64,000 nucleotides of DNA from Bradyrhizobium sp. AUGA SZCCT0283 (GTDB lineage: Bacteria; Pseudomonadota; Alphaproteobacteria; Rhizobiales; Xanthobacteraceae), in the NCBI RefSeq assembly GCF_018130385.1, contig NZ_JAFCLU010000020.1, forward strand, positions 90,267 through 154,266. The letters run 5' to 3'. Position numbers and translations under genes: made by a program. Shown piece after piece: positions 43,633 through 52,072 of the stretch. How positions within the stretch are numbered: position 1 is the stretch's first letter; every line of letters starts with the position of its first letter. A model generated the notes under the pieces. It searched no databases and had not been told where the DNA came from. It was given only the letters and a program-made list of their open reading frames with translations.

Positions 43633-45027
43633 ATGTCCGAGGGCTTCATTGACGAACTGCGCAACGCGCTCGACAAGGGCACGGTGCTATCAGGCGGCGA
43701 CATCGACGCGCGCTATCACCACGATCTCGCCGGCAATCCGGTGCCGAAACCGCGCGCAGTCGTCCGCCCGAGAACGACGGAGGATGTCTCCGCGTTGCTG
43801 CGGCTCTGTCATCGCGAAGGCGTCCCCGTTACGACGCAGGGCGGCATGACCGGGCTGGTACGCGGCGCGCTGCCGAATGCGAATGAAATCGTGCTGTCGA
43901 TGGAGCGCATGAACAGCGTCGAAGAGGTCGATGCGTCCGCCGGCGTCGCCATCGTGCAGGCCGGCACGCCGCTGCAGAAGCTCCAGGAGCGGGTCGAGCA
44001 GGACGGCCTGATGTTTCCGCTCGACCTCGGTGCGCGCGGCAGCTGCACCATCGGCGGCAACATCTCGACCAATGCCGGCGGCAACCGCGTCATCCGTTAC
44101 GGCATGACGCGCGATCTGATCCTCGGCCTCGAAGTCGTCACGGCCGACGGCACCGTGCTCAAGGGCCTGCGCAAATACATCAAGAACAATACCGGCATCG
44201 ACCTCAAGCAGCTTTTCATCGGCAGCGAAGGCATCCTCGGCGTCGTGACGCGCGCCGCGCTGCGCGTCTTTCCCGCACCGGCCGAGCGGCAGGTGGCGCT
44301 GTGCGCCCTGCCCTCGTTCGGGCAGGTCACGGCTTTCCTGAGGATGGCGCGGGAACGTCTCGGCGGCGAATTGACCGCATTCGAGGTGATGTGGAATGCC
44401 TACTACCGTCTCACCGTCGAGCGCGTGAAGGGCGTGGCCGGGCCGCTGCCGACCCACCATCCGTTCTACGTTCTGCTGGAGGCTTCCGGCAGCGACCCCG
44501 AGCGTATCCATGCCGACCTCGAGAAACTGCTCGAGACGGCAATGGGCGACGATCTGATCCTCGACGCCACGCTCTCGACCTCGAATGCATCTGCGGCTGC
44601 GATCTGGCGCATCCGCGATTCCAGCGTCGAACTGGGCCGTACCTTCCCTTACGCCGCCCGCGTTGGTTTCGATGTCAGCCTCGCCATCGACCGGATGGAG
44701 GAATATGCCGACACGATCGGCTCACGCATCAGGGCCGTTGACCCGCACGCCTTCGCCATCGTGTTCGGCCATGCCGGCGACGGCAATTTGCACGTCAACG
44801 TGCATCACGAGCATACGCCCGACAAGCACGACGAATTCGAGAAGCTCGTCTACGACATCACCGGCGAATTCGGCGGCTCGGTCTCGGCCGAACACGGCAT
44901 CGGCATCCTCAAGCGGCCTTATCTGAGAATGAGCCGCACCGAAGAGGAAATCGAAACCATGCGCACGCTCAAGCGTGCGCTCGACCCGAAGAACATCCTG
45001 AACCCGGGACGAATTTTTACGGTGTGA
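43633..45027 (+). CDS. FAD-linked oxidoreductase (D-2-hydroxyacid dehydrogenase, GlcD/D2HGDH type)
   Basis: 464 residues. VAO-type FAD domain (about 35-220; TTQGGMTGLVRGALPN, CTIGGNISTNAGGNRVIRYGM, GIDLKQLFIGSEGILGVVTRA in parts) and a FAD-oxidase C domain with metal motifs HAGDGNLHVNV (His/His) and SAEHGIGILKR. These match dehydrogenases of D-lactate, D-2-hydroxyglutarate or glycolate. The electron acceptor is unknown. A GAGG-type site precedes the ATG. Confidence 0.92.
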   Translation: MSEGFIDELRNALDKGTVLSGGDIDARYHHDLAGNPVPKPRAVVRPRTTEDVSALLRLCHREGVPVTTQGGMTGLVRGALPNANEIVLSMERMNSVEEVDASAGVAIVQAGTPLQKLQERVEQDGLMFPLDLGARGSCTIGGNISTNAGGNRVIRYGMTRDLILGLEVVTADGTVLKGLRKYIKNNTGIDLKQLFIGSEGILGVVTRAALRVFPAPAERQVALCALPSFGQVTAFLRMARERLGGELTAFEVMWNAYYRLTVERVKGVAGPLPTHHPFYVLLEASGSDPERIHADLEKLLETAMGDDLILDATLSTSNASAAAIWRIRDSSVELGRTFPYAARVGFDVSLAIDRMEEYADTIGSRIRAVDPHAFAIVFGHAGDGNLHVNVHHEHTPDKHDEFEKLVYDITGEFGGSVSAEHGIGILKRPYLRMSRTEEEIETMRTLKRALDPKNILNPGRIFTV

Positions 45028-45073
45028 AGACGTTTCGGGCGGTCAAGCCGGGCCGGACGCCCGCAACTGCCCC

Positions 45074-45310
45074 TCACTCCTTGAAATTATACTGCTTGCA
45101 GAGGTGGTCGCCGATCTGGACCAGCATGGCGACGCATTCGGGATAGCCCGGTTTGGCGATCGTGGCGTCATCGGCCTTGGCGCGGAATTCCCAGCTATCG
45201 CCGTCAGGGATCACCGAGATGACGATGCCGTCGGGACAATCGACATGGACCTTCAACTCGGCTCGCGCCATCGCAATGAGTTCGGCTTCGGTTTTGGCGG
45301 GCTTGCTCAT
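45074..45310 (-). CDS. Small hypothetical protein
   Basis: 78 residues from ATG at 45310; longer upstream frames overlap another gene. Sequence: a helix (KTEAELIAMARAELKVHV), then strands CPDGIVISVIPDGDSWEFRAK and a closing CVAMLVQIGDHLCKQYNFKE (in parts). It may be a small alpha/beta fold; no family recognised. Confidence 0.7.
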   Translation of the reverse strand: MSKPAKTEAELIAMARAELKVHVDCPDGIVISVIPDGDSWEFRAKADDATIAKPGYPECVAMLVQIGDHLCKQYNFKE

Positions 45311-45477
45311 TGTGACGGCATCCTCCGGCAGGCTGGTTGCGTGCAGGTTGCCGCTTTGACGTGCATCTGTCGAGGGGTGACGGAACGACGCCCCATCCCG
45401 TCGCGCTCGATGGCCCCATTCCGCCGAACGCGTTTGCCACTGTGCGGCGGCTCTCACGGCAATCGCAGCGCAGCGCG

Positions 45478-45861
45478 TTATTGCGCCGCGCTTGCCGGCC
45501 TCGTTTCGGCAATAACCCGCAGCGAAACGGGGTTGTCCGTGTCCGGCTCCGAGCCGGTCGCGATCGGGTCGGCCAGCGATGGCGGCGATTTCTGAATGTG
45601 CTTGGTGAATATCCTGATGACGCGGCCTCTGACGACGGGCACCTTGTCGAACATATCGGATGCAATGCCTTCGACGGCATCCCGCAACGCCAGGAATTGC
45701 GCCTGCCTGGCCATGCTTTCTGTTCCTTTGGTGCCGGCCAGTTCGTCCATCGCGGCATCGCTGATCTGGCACTCGACCGTATCGGCGTCGTTCAGCATGG
45801 TGAACCTGAACGCCAGGCGTTCGTTGTCATGTCCAATAATTCGGTCCCGGGTCAGCGGCAT
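45478..45861 (-). CDS. DUF1488-like protein
   Basis: 127 residues. LAFRFTMLNDADTVECQISDAAMDELAG followed by RDAVEGIASDMFDKVPVVRGRVIRI (in parts) resembles DUF1488, a small family of unknown role. The extra C-terminal 35 residues are polar. Located downstream of the 1260-residue gene on the same strand, which it does not overlap. Confidence 0.65.
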   Translation of the reverse strand: MPLTRDRIIGHDNERLAFRFTMLNDADTVECQISDAAMDELAGTKGTESMARQAQFLALRDAVEGIASDMFDKVPVVRGRVIRIFTKHIQKSPPSLADPIATGSEPDTDNPVSLRVIAETRPASAAQ

Positions 45862-45979
45862 CGGACGGCCAGTTTTGGGCGGCTAGCTAGAGACGATAAC
45901 AGGCAGCGCCAAGGAGACGCTGACATCCTCCGTAGTGCGTCAACTGGTCAAAAATTGGCCGAACCTGCGGCCAAATCCG

Positions 45980-48900
45980 CTACCTGGCCTGCTTCTTCAT
46001 TTCGATCCGCCGGATGCCTGATATCGCGGGCAAGGCGCCGGTATGGACGGGCTCGCTCCCGGATGTTTCCGGCGACAGCGGCGCGCGGGCGGTAGCATCC
46101 GGGAAGCGGATCTTCATTTCGCGGATGAAGCCGTCGAGCGTGTCGACGGTGGCGGCCATCTTGGCGATCAGGGCGAATTCGGCGCTGTTGGAGGCGGCCG
46201 GCTTGCTCGCGGTCTCGAACGCGAACCGGTCGGCCTCGCCGGTCATCAGGGGCGCGTATTTCTCACGGAAACGGGCCAGGCCGATGGCGTCCCCGGCCAG
46301 CGCATAGCCGACCACGGCGCGGATCACGTCGCTCTTCTCGGCGGCGTCCAGCGGTTTGAAATCCCGCCAGCGGTCGGCGTAGTACAGTTCGATCTGTTCG
46401 GAAGCCTCCCGCCACTGCCGCGACGCCCAATAGATGTCGGAGCGCAGCCGGATCGCTTCGCGGCCGGTAATGTTGGAGATGATATCGAGCGCGAGGTCAT
46501 GGCGACCGATGTCGCTCTGGGCCCGTGCCTCAAGGAGCAGCCGCTGCTGCCGCAGTTCGCCGGAGAGATCGGCGATCCGGGTCAAGCGCAGCGCCGCGAT
46601 CGCCCGGTCCGGCTTGCGGTTGGTCAGGTAGACCATGGCAAGGCGCGCGGCCACCTGCGCGCGCGCGGCTCCCTCCAGCCGCTTGTCGACCTGATACTGC
46701 AGCAATTCGGCGGCCTGGTCGAGCAGGTCGACCGCAGCCAGCCGGTCCGCGAGGCGCCGGATCATCTCGTCGCCGCGCCGGCCGATCGGCGTCAATTCGC
46801 GAAACTCATAGAACATGGCGAGGGCGTCGACCGGCTTCATGTCGTCGCCCTTCGAGCCGAGATAGAGCTCCGTGAACAAGGCGGACGCCGCATCCTGGCC
46901 CTGTCGCGACAGTTCGGAATTGGGCTGCAGCTTCGTCGCGGTCTTGGCGGCTCCGAGCGAGTCGGCATAACGCCCGCTTTCGGCGTAGATCTGGGCCAGC
47001 TTGCTCAACGTCCTCAGCTCGATCGTGTCGCCGCGCCAGATGACCGACAACGCCTCCAGTTCGCGCAGCAACTCGGCCTGGCCGAGTTCGCCGCGCCTGT
47101 GCCGCAGCAGGGCCTGCAGCAGCCTCGCCTCGGCCGACGCCTGCCGGTCGCGGGACTGCGCCGCGTAGCGGTAGGAGTCGAGCGCGTCCTTGTCGTGCCC
47201 CAGCGCCTCGGCGAGCCGCCCGCGCAGCACCGCGATTTCGGGCTTCATCTCGTTGGGAATGCCGATCACCTCGAGTTCGCTGCGCCGCCGAGAGGCCCCG
47301 GCATAATCCTTGACCTCGAGCGAGGCCCGCATCGCATCCGTGGTGACGATGCGCTGCAGCTCCAGCGGCAGCGCGGCGATCGAGAATTCGGCGTTCTTGA
47401 ACTTTTCGCGCGCGTCCGCCCATTTTTCCTGACGGGCGAACGCGAACCCTTTCCACAATTGGGAATCGTAGCCGTTGCCGATCGCAGGACTTGCAAGATC
47501 CTTCAGCGCCCGCTCGGGATGGCCGATCAGGATGCTGGCGACGGCATGCACCATCAGCACGGCGGCATCTTCGTTCCCCTGGTTGGTGTCGGAGAGGATG
47601 AGGTTGGTCACCCCCCTCGCTTCCTGATACATCCCCCGCGACATGTAGAAATTGGCAAGATCGAGGCGGGCTTCCGTCTTTTGCTCAGGCCTCGCGGTGG
47701 CCGCGGCCTTGGTCAACGCATCCAGTTTGGCGAGAAATTTCTCTTCCCGGTTCTTGCGCCATTCGTCGGCGTCGAACAGCGGCCTCACTGCCGCGGTGGC
47801 GCGTTCGGCCGCGACGTCGGCGGAGGACAGCGTCAATCCGCCGGGGCGTCCAAGCATCACCTTGTCGGCGCCGACCTCGGCGCTGATATCGTCGGAGTTC
47901 GGGTGCACGACCACGCCGTGAACGGATTCCAGCAGCGATAGTTCGACGAAATCCTGCCGCTTGATGAGGCCGCGGGTCGGCGGCGGCGCGGTGACGACCA
48001 ACAGCGTATCACCGGCGTCGGGATCGACCAGCCGATGCATCGCACCGGGATTGGCCAGCGGCACGGCGACATTGGCGAGCGCGGGATCGGTAATATTCCG
48101 CAGCACCATCAGCGGCAGCGGTGGCGTCTGGCCGCGGTCGGCGAAGGTCAGCGTCCACTCGGCGCCGTTGGCGCGGCCTTCGCTTTCGAGCGAAGGGATC
48201 TGCGGCCGGTTGAGGCGGATCCGGATGGCCTGGCCCTTTTCCAGCGGCAGCTGGCTGACATTGCCGATGATGGCGCCGCCCTTGGCGCGGATCGGTTCGA
48301 TATCGATCGGTTTGGCATGGTCGAACACCAGCCACACCGTGTCGGCGCGGCGGAACAGCGCAGCCGGAGTCGGCGCAGCAAAGGAGAACGTCACGCGCAG
48401 GCCGTCGCTGTCACGCCTCGCCTCGACGGTGGGGGTCTTGTCTTGGGCACCGCTTACCGGCGGCGGACTGGATACCGCCGGCGCTGTCTCCTTCGACGGC
48501 TCCGCGAGAGGTGGAGCCTGCCTGGGTGCCACGGCCTTCGGCGCTTCCGCGGCGGCGGCCGGGACCTGTTCGGCAGGCTGCGCCACTTTCGCGGCTTCCG
48601 CCGGCAGCGATATTTTTTCCGGTACGGCCGCCACCTTCTCGGCTGCGGGAGCCGCATTGTCATTGGCCGGCGTCGCCTTTTCGACGGCGGGCGTTGCGGC
48701 CTCGGCCACGGCCGGCGCTTCGGTCACCTGGGCGGGCTTGATCTCGATCCTGGCCTGTTCGGCAATCATCTCCGAGGTAACAGGTGGGATTTCCGCCGGC
48801 TGCTGCGGCGGCGCTTCCTTCTTGTCGCGCGAAATCCGCGAGGCCGGCCCGGGCTTTGCCGGTGCGGCCGGCCTGGCCTCGGCATGCGGCGCGGCCAGCG

Positions 48901-49762
48901 CGGGCTTTTCCGCCTGCTGGAAGGCGACGTCGATCACATAGTTCTTTTCCTCGCGGAAGGAATGCACGTCGACCTCGCCGATCAGCACGATGTCGACTGC
49001 GCAAGAATCGACGTCGGCCCGCTGGTTGATCGAGGCGATGTTTGGCGGCGCCGCCACCTTCGCATCCGCCAGGTCGAAATTGAGCACGCTGTTGAACTGC
49101 AGCGTCAGCTTCTGATCGTTCAGCACCGACGACACGTTGACGCCGTCGGGCATCTCGAACACGAAGCGGACGAAGGTCGGCTGCACCGAGGCGCGGACAC
49201 GCACCGGCGGTTTCTTCTTCGCGGCGGCCACCGCCATCTGCGCGCGCAGCGCCCGCTCGGCGGCCCGTGCCCGCTCCGCCAGTTCGCGCACGACCGCCGC
49301 GGGAAGCGCGGGCGGCGGACCGGTCCAGCTATCGGGCAGGAAGTCGACGAAGATCCGCTCCCCTGCCGTCATGGTGTTGACGGTTGCCCGCCGCGACAAC
49401 GACAGCCGGATCGCCGTGCCGTCGGGATCGCGCCGCGCCGAGCCGACATAATCGGGCACGGCGTCCGACAATTTGTCGACAGGAATATCCACCGGGCGCT
49501 TGAAGTGAATGATGATGATCGAACCCGCGGTCGAAACGTCGGATTCGACGTCCTCGGCCAGCTTCAGCACCAGCCGGGCGAAACCGCCGCCGGACGTGAA
49601 AGTCGCCTCCCCCCGGACCGGATCGTCGGCGCGGCAAGGCTGCGAAATAACGAGGCCGGCCAGCAGCAGGACAAGGGCAAGCGGCCGGCCGAGGCACAGC
49701 CGGGCCGCCCGCGCCAAAGCGCGGCCCTGCGACCCAGTTCCAGCGGCAGCCCTTTGCCCCAT
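45980..49762 (-). CDS. Large secreted beta-domain/TPR protein in the flagellar region
   Basis: 1260 residues with a signal segment (about 24-46, ends PCRA^DDP). N-terminal half: several beta-rich units of AMIN-like character (about 48-150, 190-280, 440-640; e.g. VRFVFEMPDGVNVSS and LRVTFSFAAPTPAALFRRADTVWLVFDH), joined by a long Ala/Pro/Glu-rich linker (about 285-440). C-terminal half (about 680-1240): repeated helical hairpins of TPR type (ARLDLANFYMSRGMYQEARGV, KLAQIYAESGRYADSLGAAKTA). A perfect CtrA-type box lies 78 bp upstream. The context between CckA, FliM and MotE suggests a periplasmic flagellar role; the function is otherwise unknown. Confidence 0.85.
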   Translation of the reverse strand: MGQRAAAGTGSQGRALARAARLCLGRPLALVLLLAGLVISQPCRADDPVRGEATFTSGGGFARLVLKLAEDVESDVSTAGSIIIIHFKRPVDIPVDKLSDAVPDYVGSARRDPDGTAIRLSLSRRATVNTMTAGERIFVDFLPDSWTGPPPALPAAVVRELAERARAAERALRAQMAVAAAKKKPPVRVRASVQPTFVRFVFEMPDGVNVSSVLNDQKLTLQFNSVLNFDLADAKVAAPPNIASINQRADVDSCAVDIVLIGEVDVHSFREEKNYVIDVAFQQAEKPALAAPHAEARPAAPAKPGPASRISRDKKEAPPQQPAEIPPVTSEMIAEQARIEIKPAQVTEAPAVAEAATPAVEKATPANDNAAPAAEKVAAVPEKISLPAEAAKVAQPAEQVPAAAAEAPKAVAPRQAPPLAEPSKETAPAVSSPPPVSGAQDKTPTVEARRDSDGLRVTFSFAAPTPAALFRRADTVWLVFDHAKPIDIEPIRAKGGAIIGNVSQLPLEKGQAIRIRLNRPQIPSLESEGRANGAEWTLTFADRGQTPPLPLMVLRNITDPALANVAVPLANPGAMHRLVDPDAGDTLLVVTAPPPTRGLIKRQDFVELSLLESVHGVVVHPNSDDISAEVGADKVMLGRPGGLTLSSADVAAERATAAVRPLFDADEWRKNREEKFLAKLDALTKAAATARPEQKTEARLDLANFYMSRGMYQEARGVTNLILSDTNQGNEDAAVLMVHAVASILIGHPERALKDLASPAIGNGYDSQLWKGFAFARQEKWADAREKFKNAEFSIAALPLELQRIVTTDAMRASLEVKDYAGASRRRSELEVIGIPNEMKPEIAVLRGRLAEALGHDKDALDSYRYAAQSRDRQASAEARLLQALLRHRRGELGQAELLRELEALSVIWRGDTIELRTLSKLAQIYAESGRYADSLGAAKTATKLQPNSELSRQGQDAASALFTELYLGSKGDDMKPVDALAMFYEFRELTPIGRRGDEMIRRLADRLAAVDLLDQAAELLQYQVDKRLEGAARAQVAARLAMVYLTNRKPDRAIAALRLTRIADLSGELRQQRLLLEARAQSDIGRHDLALDIISNITGREAIRLRSDIYWASRQWREASEQIELYYADRWRDFKPLDAAEKSDVIRAVVGYALAGDAIGLARFREKYAPLMTGEADRFAFETASKPAASNSAEFALIAKMAATVDTLDGFIREMKIRFPDATARAPLSPETSGSEPVHTGALPAISGIRRIEMKKQAR

Positions 49763-50138
49763 CCAGGAAATCTCGCGGCCTCAATGAGTTCTGCGGCGAA
49801 GCGCGCTCGCCTGCCGGTTTGAATCTTGGATCGGCTGACTTAAGGTTTTGTTAACGTCAACTCATTGATTTCGTTGGAGGGGGTCCGCGGGCCCATGCTG
49901 CCGCGCCAGGGTGGACCGGAATGCGCCCTCGTCCCGCAAGACGCCGTGGGCTCGCGGCTGCAACAGGTGCGATATTGCCGCCCGCGCCTGATCGGAACAT
50001 TATCGCAAAATGGATGGAACCAACATCAGCCGTCCCGTTTTAGGAGAAGCATGGACCCGGGATGCGGGCCGGCAATCGATCAACCAGCTCCCGGGCCTGC
50101 CAAACCTGCCTCAGGCAGCCAAATTCGGAGTGTGTAAA
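49763..50138. other. Intergenic region upstream of the TPR gene
   Basis: 376 bp. Holds the perfect TTAA-N7-TTAAC box (49840-49855) and a GGAAC-N15-CGTT string at 50016-50039 that resembles an EcfG promoter one base short of usual spacing, before the small gene at 50139. No repeat seen. Confidence 0.5.
49840..49855 (-). promoter_or_regulatory. CtrA-type box upstream of the 1260-residue TPR gene
   Basis: TTAA-GGTTTTG-TTAAC, a full match to the CtrA consensus, 78 bp before the ATG on the minus strand. Confidence 0.7.
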
Positions 50139-50360
50139 ATGGCAACCCAGATCGTGATGGATCGTACCGGTGACACCCGCCATACATTCGACATCCATGA
50201 TCGCGCAGAGGTCGAAAAGGCCGAGCGGCGTTTCAGGGATTTGACCGGCGCAGGATTTACGGCAGCGGTCCGATCGGGGCCCGGCGAGCAACGGGTTATC
50301 CGCTCCTTCGATCCGACGGCGGAGGAAACGCTGTTTTATCCACGTCTCGTTGGTGGCTGA
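50139..50360 (+). CDS. Small hypothetical protein
   Basis: 73 residues from ATG at 50139, GGAG eight bases upstream. Sequence starts TQIVMDRTGDTRHTFD and contains a helix (EVEKAERRFRDLTGAGFTAAVR) and a C-terminal FDPTAEETLFYPRLVGG. It resembles short DUF-type proteins of general stress regulons, but no family is named with confidence. Overlaps nothing; the next gene follows by 5 bp. Confidence 0.65.
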   Translation: MATQIVMDRTGDTRHTFDIHDRAEVEKAERRFRDLTGAGFTAAVRSGPGEQRVIRSFDPTAEETLFYPRLVGG

Positions 50361-50365
50361 CGGCG

Positions 50366-50809
50366 GTGACCCAGCAGATCGTCCTGGCGATATGCTCGTT
50401 CGCCCTGGCTTTGCTTGGCACGTTGCTGCTTTCGGCACTTTCGCTGGTCGTGGCGCGATCCGGTTCCTGCAGCAGATCGTTCCGCTTCGAAACCGAGGCG
50501 CGAGCGCTGACCCTGTTGAAGGGCTGGCTCTCGCCGAAGCAGCGCGCCTGCTACGAGCGATTCCGGTATTTCGACGTCGTCGGCAGCGACACCGGGACGC
50601 GCTATCGGATACATCATGGCACCCAGACGAACATCGAGGAACTCAGCAGCACGGGCCACCACGTCTGCAAATGGTGCTTCGTTCCGGATGGCGACCTCGT
50701 TGCGGGCGATGTCATGCTGGCGCAGAAGATCGCCCTTGAAACCAACGAGCGCGGCGCGCTCGCCGTAGCCCATCGCTCGTTCGTTTCGTCGGGGTCGCGC
50801 AGGTTCTGA
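50366..50809 (+). CDS. Hypothetical protein with N-terminal membrane helix
   Basis: 147 residues from GTG at 50366. Residues 5-30 form a membrane helix. The remainder (CYERFRYFDVVGSDTGTRYRI, NIEELSSTGHHVCKWCFVP, GDVMLAQKIALETNERGA) is cytoplasmic, with a C-K-W-C motif. Short distance from the preceding gene suggests an operon. Confidence 0.7.
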   Translation: MTQQIVLAICSFALALLGTLLLSALSLVVARSGSCSRSFRFETEARALTLLKGWLSPKQRACYERFRYFDVVGSDTGTRYRIHHGTQTNIEELSSTGHHVCKWCFVPDGDLVAGDVMLAQKIALETNERGALAVAHRSFVSSGSRRF

Positions 50810-50855
50810 CCGGATGGCGCCAACGCCCCTTTACCGGGGGCGCTGGCAACCTGCG
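50798..50855. terminator. Bidirectional terminator between convergent genes
   Basis: Nested inverted repeats CGCAGGTT/AACCTGCG (outer) and GCCA-x-CGCCCC/GGGGCG-x-TGGC (inner) span exactly the gap between the convergent stops at 50809 and 50856. Confidence 0.75.
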
Positions 50856-51638
50856 TCAATTGGGCTTTTGCTGCAGGATCTTGCCTTCGATCTTCGGCAG
50901 CTCGGCCGTGGACGTGGATTTATCGGTGCCGGCGCGGCGGGCCAGTTCGACTGTCAGCCGCTCGGCTGCTTCCGGCTGCATCAGGCCCAGAATGTCCGAC
51001 ATCTTGCGCGGCGCGATCTGGGAGGCGATGTCGTAGAGTACGGACATTTCCAGCCGGTCGAACACCTTGGCGGCGTCCTTCGGCTTCATGCCCTCGTACA
51101 TCGTGATGATGCCCTTGAAGCGGGCGGCGTCCTGCTCCGCCTTTTGCCCCGTCGCGGTGGAGATCTTTGCCTCGGTGGCCTTCATTTCCTCGACGCGGCC
51201 CTCGATGCGCTTCTCGGCAGATTTCAAAAGGCTTTCGCGAATTTCGATTTCACGCGCGCGCTGCTCCAGTTCCTGGCGCCGCGCCTGCAGCCGCTCCAGA
51301 ATGGCGCGCTCCGACGCCGAAACCGATTGCGGGTTCTGGTCGGGAAACACCACGACGCCGTCGGGCTTCGGCGCGTCGGTGGCGGGAGCCGCCGGCTTCG
51401 GCGCCTCTTCCTTTTTCTCTTCCTTCTTGACCGAACCGGTGATGTCGACAGGATCGGGTTTGGCGCTGCTCGGATAACCCAGATTGTCCTGCGCCCACGA
51501 GCGCTTGGCCGGCTGGCTGACCTGATAGTCGAACACGTATCCGCCATCGATCACGAGGCCCGCGATCTTCAGCACTGCAAGGCCGAAGATCGCGACCAGC
51601 ACGACCGGAATGACGCGGATGTCGCGAAACGACTTCAT
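50856..51638 (-). CDS. motE: MotE-like flagellar motor chaperone
   Basis: 260 residues. Membrane helix (about 10-32), Lys/Glu/Pro-rich linker, coiled coil (about 108-160) and C-terminal MotE domain (about 175-240, IITMYEGMKPKDAAKVFDRLEMSVLYDIASQIAPRKMSDILGLM, in parts). MotE is a periplasmic chaperone for MotC in rhizobia. Last gene of fliL-fliM-DUF6468-motE; its start overlaps the previous stop by four bases. Confidence 0.9.
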   Translation of the reverse strand: MKSFRDIRVIPVVLVAIFGLAVLKIAGLVIDGGYVFDYQVSQPAKRSWAQDNLGYPSSAKPDPVDITGSVKKEEKKEEAPKPAAPATDAPKPDGVVVFPDQNPQSVSASERAILERLQARRQELEQRAREIEIRESLLKSAEKRIEGRVEEMKATEAKISTATGQKAEQDAARFKGIITMYEGMKPKDAAKVFDRLEMSVLYDIASQIAPRKMSDILGLMQPEAAERLTVELARRAGTDKSTSTAELPKIEGKILQQKPN

Positions 51639-52072
51639 GCGGCGAGGCCACTGGCCCTTCTGCGTTCGGAGAATGCTTCAGCCGCCGCGGCAACCGCCTT
51701 GGCGGAAGAAACCTTGGGCGCTGCGGGTTCGACTTCCTGCGAGGGCCGCGCCGCGATCGCGATCTTGGACAGCCGGCGAATGACGCCGTCGCCTTCGGCG
51801 AGCATGTTCTTCAGGTGCCCCGCCATCTGCGTCGCCGCCGTAAGCTGGCTGCCGAGATTCTCGTTGACGTCGCGCACGGTGTGCTTGAGGCCGCCGATCG
51901 CCCGCTCGGCGATTTCGGTCGCGGTGATCAATTCCGCGATCGTGGCCTTCAGCGAGTGCTCGTCCGCCTTCAGCCGCTGCAGCCGCTTGTTGAGCAGCAT
52001 GCAGTAGCCGATCGTGAGCATCAGCAGCACCGCCACCAGACTCTCGATTACAACGCCAAGGGAATGACTCAT
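51635..52072 (-). CDS. DUF6468 protein, possible PflI homologue (flagellar positioning)
   Basis: 145 residues. One N-terminal membrane helix (about 8-27) followed by a long coiled coil (KRLQRLKADEHSLKATIAELITATEIAERAIGGL, in parts) and an Ala/Pro-rich tail. DUF6468 genes sit downstream of fliM in alphaproteobacteria; in Caulobacter I recall the gene at that position as pflI, involved in flagellar placement. It overlaps fliM and motE by four bases on both sides. Confidence 0.8.
   Translation of the reverse strand: MSHSLGVVIESLVAVLLMLTIGYCMLLNKRLQRLKADEHSLKATIAELITATEIAERAIGGLKHTVRDVNENLGSQLTAATQMAGHLKNMLAEGDGVIRRLSKIAIAARPSQEVEPAAPKVSSAKAVAAAAEAFSERRRASGLAA

Noticed and set aside
46043..49822. 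Long plus-strand frames (632 and 595 residues) opposite the TPR gene
   Set aside because: Arg/Gly/His-rich composition typical of antisense shadows and no ribosome site; the minus-strand protein has a signal peptide and repeats.
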